From: Opitutaceae bacterium | GTDB lineage: Bacteria; Verrucomicrobiota; Verrucomicrobiae; Opitutales; Opitutaceae | Direction of reading: 5' to 3' | Length of the DNA stretch: 5,118 bases | NCBI GenBank assembly: GCA_031266495.1 | Contig: JAISAX010000292.1 | Span: 1 to 5,118 of the forward strand | In this document: positions 1 through 5,118 of the stretch, one piece after another | How positions within the stretch are numbered: position 1 is the stretch's first letter | How the letters are laid out: each line of letters opens with the position of its first letter | Notes under the pieces: model-generated | Databases searched by the model: none | What the model saw: only the letters and a program-made list of their open reading frames with translations | Told to the model about the DNA's origin: nothing | Made by a program: the position numbers and the translations under genes

Positions 1-66
1 AAAAACCGCTCCCGCTCCAATCTCGCTCCGGCTGATCTCCTCGCCATGCGCGCTCCTCTCCTTCAT
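1..66 (-). CDS. Possible 5' end of a leftward gene (partial, unidentified)
   Basis: On the minus strand an ATG at 66 opens a frame that stays open to the left edge (22 codons, beginning MKERSAHGEE). It is preceded by a full AGGAGG eight bases upstream, the best ribosome binding site in the window. A second ATG at 47 in another frame (beginning MARRSAGARL) is also open and has AGGAG five bases upstream, so the true start and frame are uncertain. Too little protein is visible to name a family. The gene would lie downstream of vapC in the same direction, 170 bases past its stop, with the first copy of the 47-bp repeat in the gap. The surrounding DNA is purine-rich on this strand, so SD-like strings can arise by chance. 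Confidence 0.3.
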   Translation of the reverse strand, partial: MKERSAHGEEISRSEIGAGAVF

Positions 67-74
67 CCAAGCAT

Positions 75-80
75 CCTCCT
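75..80 (-). promoter_or_regulatory. Consensus Shine-Dalgarno (AGGAGG)
   Basis: The minus strand reads AGGAGG, eight bases before the ATG at 66. It stands out because the two large plus-strand genes in this window have no recognisable ribosome binding site. It supports a real gene start at 66, but it sits in a GA-rich run (67-136) where such strings are likely by chance. Confidence 0.35.
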
Positions 81-136
81 TCTCCCTCCTGTCTTCCTCG
101 ACTCTCTTATGGGTCAAGTTCTCTCTGGACCTCCCG

Positions 137-183
137 TCCCCGCCGGTTGTGCGCATTGTCCGCCCCTGCATCAATCCACAAGC
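137..183. repeat. 47-bp direct repeat, copy 1
   Basis: These 47 bases recur at 1271-1317 in the same orientation with one difference (T at 167, G at 1301). Similarity stops sharply at both ends. The core contains TTGTGCGCATTG, with the palindrome TGCGCA. On the minus strand it lies 70 bases upstream of the possible start at 66, and vapC ends 53 bases to its right. It is too short for an insertion sequence. It could be a dispersed intergenic repeat, a shared leader or operator, or the footprint of a duplication. Confidence 0.85.
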
Positions 184-236
184 TCTGGCTTCCAGTCCCT
201 TCCCCTCCTCCGGCCAAGTTTCTCCCTCCCGCTTCC

Positions 237-662
237 TCAGCCTTCGTTCTCGGGAGCGAAGGCGCCGCCATAGCCGGGCTGATAGACAAAGGCGCCGCCA
301 AGCCTGCTCAACGTGACAAAATGCGCGTCGCGGCCATAAAGCCGCCATCCGCGCGCCGCCGCCGTGGCCGAAATCAGATAATCGTTCCAGGGCAACGTGT
401 GACCGGCATCACGCGCACGCCAGCCAAGCGCCTTGGCCGCCTCCCAGTCGGACTCGTTGCACGCGACGTAAGGAATGCAGGAAAAAAAACTTTCCAGTGC
501 GCGTCGTTCCTCGCGCCGCGCGCCGCCCAGCACCTCCAGTTTTACGGGCGAGCACCAAGCCGCTTCATATTCGTCAAGCAGGGCGCGCAGGGCGAGCTTG
601 GCCATCAGGTCGCCCTGGCGCCGCGCAGCTTCAATCCAGATCGAGGAATCCACCAGCACCAT
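237..662 (-). CDS. vapC: VapC-family PIN-domain ribonuclease toxin
   Basis: Toxin of a type II toxin-antitoxin pair. VapC proteins are Mg2+-dependent RNases, often cutting tRNA or rRNA, and are held inactive by their VapB partner. The 141-residue product has the usual PIN length and the four expected acidic residues: D5 in VLVDSSIWIE, E43 in KLEVLGG, D94 in PWNDYLISATA and D112 in GRDAHF. All are present, so the enzyme is probably active. The ATG at 662 is supported by GGAG at 674-677, eleven bases upstream, and by D5 lying in the correct first strand. The gene follows vapB after 38 bases, as expected for a vapBC operon controlled from the vapB promoter. The C-terminus carries two GGAF motifs ten residues apart, made by a 12-bp repeat, giving a slightly extended Gly-rich tail. 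The RNA target cannot be read from the sequence. Confidence 0.9.
   Translation of the reverse strand: MVLVDSSIWIEAARRQGDLMAKLALRALLDEYEAAWCSPVKLEVLGGARREERRALESFFSCIPYVACNESDWEAAKALGWRARDAGHTLPWNDYLISATAAARGWRLYGRDAHFVTLSRLGGAFVYQPGYGGAFAPENEG
259..300 (-). repeat. In-frame 12-bp direct repeat in the vapC 3' end
   Basis: The plus strand reads AAGGCGCCGCCA at 259-270 and again at 289-300, exactly 30 bases apart. On the coding strand each copy encodes part of a GGAF motif (residues 122-125 and 132-135 of VapC). The 30-base unit keeps the reading frame, so gain or loss of one unit would change the tail by ten residues without breaking the toxin. Confidence 0.7.
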
Positions 663-700
663 GGCGTTTTGTTCTCCGTGTTTGTTGAGCCCGTGTGTTG

Positions 701-904
701 TCAGTAGCCTTGCCGTTCGGTCGCCTCGGTCGGCGCCGGATAGTCGAAGGCGCCTTCCATCAGCAGACGCCCGAATTCGCGGGCTTTCCTGCGTTTGAGA
801 AACTCCTCGACGGCCTGCGCGACAGCCGGACCTTTTTTCCGCTCGTTTGTTGCCGCCAGAAGCGCTTCCAGCGTCTGGTCATTTATGTCCACTGTGATTT
901 TCAT
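701..904 (-). CDS. vapB: VapB-family ribbon-helix-helix antitoxin
   Basis: Antitoxin partner of the downstream VapC. It should dimerise through an N-terminal ribbon-helix-helix fold, bind its own operator, and block the PIN active site with its C-terminal part. The 67-residue product starts MKITVDINDQTLEALL, the standard RHH strand (residues 2-7) and first helix, followed by a second helix around 26-40 (AVAQAVEEFLKRR). The tail LLMEGAFDY resembles the toxin-binding segment of the VapB/DUF2191 type. I chose the ATG at 904 over an in-frame TTG at 922 because antitoxins of this kind begin almost directly with the strand; a GAG nine bases upstream is a weak ribosome site. It is the first gene of a leftward vapB-vapC operon. 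Confidence 0.85.
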   Translation of the reverse strand: MKITVDINDQTLEALLAATNERKKGPAVAQAVEEFLKRRKAREFGRLLMEGAFDYPAPTEATERQGY

Positions 905-920
905 GCAGGAAATCTCGGCC

Positions 921-953
921 AAAATCCTTAAGTAGGCAAGGAAAATTCCTTAA
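921..953. promoter_or_regulatory. Operator-like repeats upstream of vapB
   Basis: Two near-identical boxes, AAAATCCTTAA at 921-931 and AAAATTCCTTAA at 942-953, lie about 21 bases (two helical turns) apart. The right one overlaps a perfect 6-2-6 inverted repeat, AAGGAA-AA-TTCCTT, at 938-951. Position just upstream of an RHH antitoxin start, helical phasing and dyad symmetry all fit a VapB or VapBC autoregulatory operator. This is inference from layout; no known operator consensus was matched. Confidence 0.5.
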
Positions 954-998
954 AAATATGTTTTTAAATCAGGTATTTTTTTATTTTTAAGGGAAAAA
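954..998 (-). promoter_or_regulatory. AT-rich upstream region, probable vapBC promoter zone
   Basis: From 951 to 1000 only 8 of 50 bases are G or C, in otherwise GC-rich DNA. It lies directly upstream of the operator-like repeats and is the natural place for the vapBC promoter or an UP-like element. Several A/T hexamers could act as a -10, but none has a convincing -35 at 16-18 bases, so I assign no exact promoter. The AT-rich run ends abruptly at about 999, where the solute-binding-protein remnant begins. Confidence 0.4.
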
Positions 999-1271
999 GA
1001 TGCGCACCTTGTCGCTGATCCTCGGATCGCCATGCAGCCGCACGCGCACGCCCGGTCGCAACGCCTCGAACTCGCGCGCCACCTTTTCGAAGAACGCCGC
1101 CCCGTATCTGGCCACGAGCACCGGAATATCGAGCGTGACCGCCGACGTTGTCCGCCCTGCGTTTCCCCCTCCCCTGCCTCCACGGCCGCGGCTCCGTCCG
1201 CACGCGCCGGCCCCCCCGCTCCACGCGAGCGCTCCGCACATGCAGACGACAACAACAACCTGGCGAATCAT
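987..1271 (-). pseudogene. 5' remnant of an extracellular solute-binding protein gene (ABC sugar-type)
   Basis: The ATG at 1271 opens a 94-codon frame. It starts with a secretion-signal-like stretch (MIRQVVVVVCMCGALAW), possibly a lipoprotein signal with Cys24, then a Gly/Arg-rich linker. Residues 45-91 read like the first lobe of a family 1 solute-binding protein: VTLDIPVLV, FEKVAREFEALRPGVRV, then HGDPRISDKVRI. In this family such a segment is followed by several hundred more residues of sugar-binding domain. Here the resemblance stops after Ile91, and three AT-rich codons (FFP) lead to a stop at 987, exactly where base composition collapses. The gene is therefore truncated at about 999 and cannot make a working transporter component. 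Start and strand are consistent, with GC-rich third codon positions up to the break. The missing 3' part is not found elsewhere in the window. The family call rests on motif recognition only. Confidence 0.6.
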
Positions 1272-1317
1272 CCCCGCCGGTTGTGCGCATTGTCCGCCCC
1301 GGCATCAATCCACAAGC
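1271..1317. repeat. 47-bp direct repeat, copy 2
   Basis: Second copy of the element at 137-183, same orientation, differing only at 1301 (G for T). In this copy GCCGG (1276-1280) and CCGGC (1299-1303) can pair as an inverted repeat; the T in copy 1 breaks that pairing. It abuts the start codon of the solute-binding-protein remnant on the minus strand and forms the left edge of the upstream region of the plus-strand genes. The two copies are offset by 1134 bases and bracket the vapBC/remnant segment. Confidence 0.85.
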
Positions 1318-1550
1318 GCAGGCAGGAAAACAGAAGCCGCTGCCTGGACCTCGGGGAATTCCGCTGGAAGGCAGGCGGTACACAGGGAATGTGTGCAGCG
1401 AATAAACAGTTGTGTCGGGGCAGTTCAGTCAACGTGTTTACCAAACTGGCTGCAATCCCCCTTGTCCCGTTCGTCGCGCACGGCATGGAATCGCACCCGT
1501 CACGGGCCAACCCGCTTCACTCGGGTCCGGTCCCCCAAAACCACCATCCC
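1318..1550 (+). other. Intergenic upstream region of the PEP-CTERM gene
   Basis: No convincing coding sequence on either strand. The frame of the downstream gene happens to be open through here, but the codons do not look like protein. I see no strong sigma-70 promoter. Possible structure includes CTGCCT (1340-1345) pairing with AGGCAG (1369-1374) around a GGAATTCC palindrome, and the inverted repeat at 1380-1394. The promoter for the plus-strand gene pair should lie here. Confidence 0.4.
1380..1394. promoter_or_regulatory. Perfect inverted repeat, possible regulator site
   Basis: ACACA-GGGAA-TGTGT, a 5-5-5 perfect dyad, lies about 157 bases before the start of the PEP-CTERM gene. The size and spacing could suit a dimeric regulator, but a 15-base dyad can occur by chance and no known consensus was matched. 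Confidence 0.25.
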
Positions 1551-3707
1551 ATGAACATTGATTCCTCCATCCCCCGACTCCGCCGCCACTCCCGCGGCCA
1601 CCTGTCCCCCGGCCTGCTCCTGGCACTGGCCTTCCCGTTGCTCTATGTCATGTCCGGTCTCCAACTCGCAGCCCAAACCGCCGAGTGGACCGGCGACGAC
1701 GGCAACTGGTCCGCCGACGGCTCCTGGAGCCCGTCCGGGGTTCCCGACGCCACCGGCGTCCTGCTCGGCGACGTCGCCAGCGGCACCCGAACCATCACCT
1801 ACGATTCCTCAAACCCCGACATCACCTCCCTCGCCCTCACGCAAACCACCGCCGGCGCGGTCAATACCCTTACGCTCTCGGATACACTCACGCTGACCGG
1901 CACCGGCCCGAACGTCTTCAACCAGACTCTCGGGGAGGGCGTCGGCGCCGGCGGCATCGTCGTCAACCTGAACACCGGCGGCCTCATCGATCTCACCGCC
2001 AGCAGCGCCAAGAGCTTCGCCAACGCCGGCACGCTCAACCTCGCCGGCGGCGGCGTTTCCTTCACCGCCTCTGTCATCAGTGCCCAGCCGACCTTCACCA
2101 ACACCGGCATCGTCAACTCCTCCGGCGGCAGCATCGTCTCGGTGAACACGCACTCCAGCACGGGCGGCAACCCCGCCTTCACGATCAACAACGGCCTAGA
2201 GGAAGGCTCCGGCGCGCAGTTCAACTTCACGGCCGGCACCACGCTCCTCGGCCGGACGGTCGATGGCGACCGCGGCGCGTTCAACCTCAACAACTATGGG
2301 GCAATTTCCATCGCAGGCGGCGCCACCGTTTCCCTCAATAACCGCGTGGAAGCCACTGGCTCATCCTTCGGTGTGATCACGACCCTGGATAACAAGGCCG
2401 GAGCGGCCCTCGTCCTCGGAAGCGCCACCGAAAGCGGAAGCGCAGTGATCGAATTCACGCGAGATGGCAACGCCCCGACCAATTCCTCGTGGAGTTACGC
2501 TCTCGCCAACAGCGGCACTGTGTCGATCTACGGGCAAAGCAAGATACTCAACAGCAGCCTTGGCGCAATGAACGGCCTCGCTCTCACTAACAACAACGGA
2601 GGCATTCTCAATCTGGTCGGCGATGCCACCGGCATCCTCATCGGCGGCGATGCCGCGAGTAACATCGACGTTCGCCTGAACCTTTCCCTGGTCAACGATG
2701 GCATCGTCAACGTCCAGATCTTTGCCGGTGCCGCTACTGGTGTCACCCGTTTCGGCAACTTCAGCACCGCGGGCAATGCCCGCGGTGCCGTCACCATCGA
2801 CAACCACGCCACCTTCACGATCGCCCCCAACGCCACCTTCCTCGTCCAGTCCGCTTATGGCGGCAGCGAGGCCCGAGACAACCGTTTCACCAACGCGGCG
2901 ACGGGCACGCTGACCCTCGGCGTCGCCGAGTCCACCACCACCGGCGCCACCTTGCAATTCGCCGTCGGTCGGGGTCGTTCCGCCGGCTCACCCACCGTCT
3001 TCAACTACACCCAATTCCAGAACGATGGCACCGCCACCCTCCACGGCACCAGCGTGATCGAGCGCTCGGCCACCATCAACATGCAGCTCGGCGAGACCGC
3101 GTTCGTCTTCTCCAACAACGCCGGAGCCCGGCTCAACCTCCACGACACCGCCCGCATCGGCAACACCGCGCGCGCGATGCTCTTCTCCAACGCCGGCACG
3201 CTCACCAAGTGGGATGCGAGCACCTCCACCATCGCGTCCGCCGCCGCTGGCACCGCTGTCAATACCGGCACGATTCACGTGAAGGAAGCCGGCGAACTCG
3301 CCTTCACCAACACCCTCGACACCTCCGCCGCAACCAGCGTGCTGCGCTTCGACATCGGCGCCGCCTCCGCCGGACGGCTGACTACCGGAGGAGACCTCGT
3401 CCTCGGCGAAGGCGGAGCCACCCTCGAACTCGTCTTCACCACGGCGAATCTCGCTTCCAGCTACGATCTGCTGGAGTTTGGCAGCATCACCGGTTCCTTC
3501 GCCGCCGTCACCCTCTCTGGCAGCGGACTGGACGGCACTCTCGCCCGCGACAACGGCGTGTGGACCGGAAACATCAACGGTTACACCTTCTCCTTTGTCG
3601 AAAACACCGGCATTCTCAGCATCACCGGTGCCATTCCCGAACCCTCGACTTGCATCCTGCTTTTCGGGGCTCTCGCCTTCCTCGCCGCGGCCTTGCGGCG
3701 CCGTTGA
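1551..3707 (+). CDS. Secreted repeat-rich beta-strand protein with PEP-CTERM sorting signal
   Basis: A 718-residue exported protein, probably anchored or processed by exosortase; such proteins are linked to extracellular polysaccharide and biofilm matrix. The signal peptide is basic (RLRRHSRGH) then hydrophobic (residues 20-41), ending near LAAQT. The mature part opens with WTGDDGNW, typical of autotransporter-like beta-rich secreted proteins. It then carries at least eleven degenerate repeats of the form hydrophobic-x-N-x-G-x-L-x-L, at about 156, 182, 244, 279, 318, 345, 380, 446, 489, 520 and 545, suggesting a stacked beta-solenoid. A closing module (600-690, GRLTTGGDLVLG then YDLLEFGSITGSF) leads to the sorting signal at 695-718: IPEPST, a hydrophobic stretch, then RRR. 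I chose the ATG at 1551 because it puts the signal peptide at the N-terminus; no Shine-Dalgarno is visible. An in-frame ATG at 1485 is possible but worse. The ligand is unknown. Confidence 0.88.
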   Translation: MNIDSSIPRLRRHSRGHLSPGLLLALAFPLLYVMSGLQLAAQTAEWTGDDGNWSADGSWSPSGVPDATGVLLGDVASGTRTITYDSSNPDITSLALTQTTAGAVNTLTLSDTLTLTGTGPNVFNQTLGEGVGAGGIVVNLNTGGLIDLTASSAKSFANAGTLNLAGGGVSFTASVISAQPTFTNTGIVNSSGGSIVSVNTHSSTGGNPAFTINNGLEEGSGAQFNFTAGTTLLGRTVDGDRGAFNLNNYGAISIAGGATVSLNNRVEATGSSFGVITTLDNKAGAALVLGSATESGSAVIEFTRDGNAPTNSSWSYALANSGTVSIYGQSKILNSSLGAMNGLALTNNNGGILNLVGDATGILIGGDAASNIDVRLNLSLVNDGIVNVQIFAGAATGVTRFGNFSTAGNARGAVTIDNHATFTIAPNATFLVQSAYGGSEARDNRFTNAATGTLTLGVAESTTTGATLQFAVGRGRSAGSPTVFNYTQFQNDGTATLHGTSVIERSATINMQLGETAFVFSNNAGARLNLHDTARIGNTARAMLFSNAGTLTKWDASTSTIASAAAGTAVNTGTIHVKEAGELAFTNTLDTSAATSVLRFDIGAASAGRLTTGGDLVLGEGGATLELVFTTANLASSYDLLEFGSITGSFAAVTLSGSGLDGTLARDNGVWTGNINGYTFSFVENTGILSITGAIPEPSTCILLFGALAFLAAALRRR

Positions 3708-3737
3708 GGATCAATTCCCGGTGTTTTTACCCACTCC

Positions 3738-5118
3738 ATGACCCCCTCCCCCCGCCGTATCATCCTCCTCGGCAGCCTCCTGGCATCGCTCGCCGCCGCA
3801 TTCGCCGACCCCCTGCCGTTGCCGAATGCGCGGCTTCCCGACGCCGCCCCGCTTCCGCCGATGGTGGTGACGCCCGGCGGACAACGCCTGCTCCTCGACT
3901 ACACCGACGCCACCCTGACCCTCGATCCCGCCACCGGCGCGCTTGCCGGCAACAAACCCGGCTGGTGGTTCATCAACTACCCGCCTGACCGCATCGCAGG
4001 ACTCGATCCAGCCGGCCTTCCCTCACTCCTGACCCGCCTCGGAGGGCGTTCCGGCGAAGTGAAAAATTGGTATTGGAAACAAAAATACGATCCCGCCGTG
4101 TCCGCTCCCGCTCCGGAACCCGCCCGCCCGGACGGACCCGTGCCCGTCCGCCTTTCCAGAGCCCCCGACTACGTCGTCAATCCAACCCATCCCCATTCCG
4201 GCGACAACGGCCCCGGCACCGCTGAACGTCCCTTCAAAACCCTCGCCGCCGCCCTCCGCGTGGCGCGCCCCGGAGTCACCCTCCATGTTCACCCCGGCGT
4301 CTATCGGGAAAAAATCGATCTGGCCGCAAACGGCACCGCCAATGCGCCCATCCGCGTCGAAGGCATTCGCGGTTCTCACGGCGAATGGCCCGTCATCTCC
4401 GGCAATCTTCCGTTCCCCCCCGACGCGTGGTCGCCCGTCCCCGGCATCGACGGCGTGTGGCGCGCCCCGCTCTTCACCCGGCTGGAAGGCATGCTCTCCG
4501 CCGATCTCGCGGAGGGCAACGTCACCCTCGTCGAACGCGGACGGCCGCAGGACCTGCTCCCGGGCGAATATGCGTTCAACCGCGGCTCCGACGAGGCGTT
4601 GCGCCCCCTCTTCGATCCCGCCGCGCCTCTGGCCGCACAAAACACCCAAGGACGTTCCTGGCATCACCTCGCAACGGACGAGGACGGGATGCTCGACCTC
4701 GAAAAAGCCTTTGGCGCCTCCGCCCACAACGCGGTGATCTGGATTTCCGCCCGCGTCTGGCTCGACCCCTCCTCGCGTCCGCAAGGCGAAGTGTGGGACC
4801 CGCGCAACCCGGAGCCCGTCACCGGGCGGGTGAGCTTTGGCGGCCCCTTCCGCGCCGCCCGCCAGACCGGCTCCGGTCCCGGATCGCAATCCCACGCCCT
4901 CACTCTGTACCTTAACGGAGACTACATCGAACCGGTGACGCACCGGCTGAATCCGCCTCCGGAGGGAGCGGTTCAGGCGTCCGCAAATCGCAACTACGGA
5001 ATCAGCGACCGCTGGAACAGCCTGCCCTTCCGCGAGGGATGGAACACGCTCCTTCTCCAACTCGACACCACCGCCTCCACCCGCAAGCCGCTGCGATTCC
5101 GCCTCGGCCTTCCCGAAA
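3738..5118 (+). CDS. Secreted right-handed beta-helix protein, probably polysaccharide-active (partial, 3' end off window)
   Basis: The frame from ATG 3738 stays open for 460 codons to the right edge. Residues 1-23 form a signal peptide (MTPSPRRIILLGSLLASLAA, cleavage likely after AFA). A module of unknown type (about 40-120, with GWWFINYPPD and NWYWKQKYDP) precedes the start of a pectate-lyase-like parallel beta-helix: DYVVNP at 144, DNGPGTAERPFKTLAAAL at 156-173 and LHVHPGVYRE at 182-191. Next come PVISG (218-222) and GVWRAPL (239-245), usual after the first coil in beta-helix carbohydrate-active proteins. Residues about 330-460 look like a beta-sandwich inserted in the helix (LYLNGDYIEP, then FREGWNTLLLQL at 431-442). 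Catalytic residues would lie beyond the window, so lyase, hydrolase or binding protein cannot be decided. It follows the PEP-CTERM gene by 30 bases without a terminator, so co-transcription is likely. It has no clear Shine-Dalgarno. Confidence 0.82.
   Translation, partial: MTPSPRRIILLGSLLASLAAAFADPLPLPNARLPDAAPLPPMVVTPGGQRLLLDYTDATLTLDPATGALAGNKPGWWFINYPPDRIAGLDPAGLPSLLTRLGGRSGEVKNWYWKQKYDPAVSAPAPEPARPDGPVPVRLSRAPDYVVNPTHPHSGDNGPGTAERPFKTLAAALRVARPGVTLHVHPGVYREKIDLAANGTANAPIRVEGIRGSHGEWPVISGNLPFPPDAWSPVPGIDGVWRAPLFTRLEGMLSADLAEGNVTLVERGRPQDLLPGEYAFNRGSDEALRPLFDPAAPLAAQNTQGRSWHHLATDEDGMLDLEKAFGASAHNAVIWISARVWLDPSSRPQGEVWDPRNPEPVTGRVSFGGPFRAARQTGSGPGSQSHALTLYLNGDYIEPVTHRLNPPPEGAVQASANRNYGISDRWNSLPFREGWNTLLLQLDTTASTRKPLRFRLGLPE

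Noticed and set aside
137..183. Integron attC site flanking a toxin-antitoxin cassette
   Set aside because: The repeat contains GTTGTGC but not a proper GTTRRRY/RYYYAAC pair, and lacks the long imperfect dyad of attC sites. The segment also carries a truncated gene rather than a clean cassette.
147..707. 186-codon plus-strand open frame over vapC
   Set aside because: It is antisense to vapC, which has all four PIN acidic residues, a ribosome site and its vapB partner. The plus product resembles nothing I know.
1032..1550. N-terminal extension of the PEP-CTERM protein (frame open from 1032)
   Set aside because: The frame is open only because GC-rich DNA antisense to the solute-binding-protein remnant has few stops. 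The translation looks random, and it would bury the signal peptide inside the protein.
3708..3737. Terminator between the two plus-strand genes
   Set aside because: The 30-base gap has a short T run (3724-3728) but no GC-rich hairpin before it.
3742..3753. C-tracts (5 and 6 bases) at the start of the beta-helix gene as a phase-variation switch
   Set aside because: The tracts are short and interrupted by a T, and proline-rich codons in high-GC DNA explain them.
3209..3988. 259-codon Arg/His-rich plus-strand frame spanning the junction of the two large genes
   Set aside because: It overlaps the 3' end of the PEP-CTERM gene and the 5' end of the next gene out of frame. The Arg/His-rich composition is typical of a frame-shifted high-GC shadow.
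4023..5060. 345-codon open frame on the minus strand
   Set aside because: It lies fully antisense to the secreted beta-helix gene, whose plus-strand frame shows a signal peptide and family motifs. The minus product shows no recognisable domain and is a high-GC shadow.

Overview
The window looks like GC-rich chromosomal DNA (about two thirds G+C by eye) from a bacterium that uses the PEP-CTERM/exosortase system. The C-terminal signal type (IPEPST, hydrophobic stretch, terminal RRR), the beta-rich 'WTGDDGNW' secreted protein, the secreted beta-helix carbohydrate protein beside it and the lack of Shine-Dalgarno sites before the two large genes suggest Verrucomicrobia, perhaps Opitutaceae. That assignment is an inference from protein style, not a database match.

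Left part (1-1317, minus strand). A possible gene start at 66, with a strong AGGAGG, runs off the left edge. Next come vapC (237-662, PIN-domain RNase toxin) and vapB (701-904, ribbon-helix-helix antitoxin), transcribed leftward in the order vapB-vapC. Upstream of vapB is a very AT-rich stretch of about 95 bp with operator-like repeats. At about position 999 it changes abruptly to high-GC DNA that encodes, on the same strand, the first ~91 residues of an ABC-transporter-type extracellular solute-binding protein, cut off mid-domain. A 47-bp direct repeat with one mismatch lies at 137-183 and again at 1271-1317. Each copy is just upstream of a minus-strand start codon, and together they bracket the vapBC/remnant segment.

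Middle (1318-1550). No gene is evident. The stretch holds the divergent upstream region for the plus-strand genes, with a perfect 5-bp inverted repeat but no promoter I can name.

Right part (1551-5118, plus strand). Two genes lie 30 bp apart with no visible terminator between them. The first encodes a 718-residue secreted, repeat-rich beta-strand protein ending in a PEP-CTERM sorting signal. The second encodes a secreted right-handed beta-helix (pectate-lyase-like fold) protein of at least 460 residues that continues past the right edge. The pair probably forms an exported, surface or extracellular polysaccharide-associated unit. Nothing in the window links it functionally to the toxin-antitoxin module, which looks like an accessory insertion or deletion scar.
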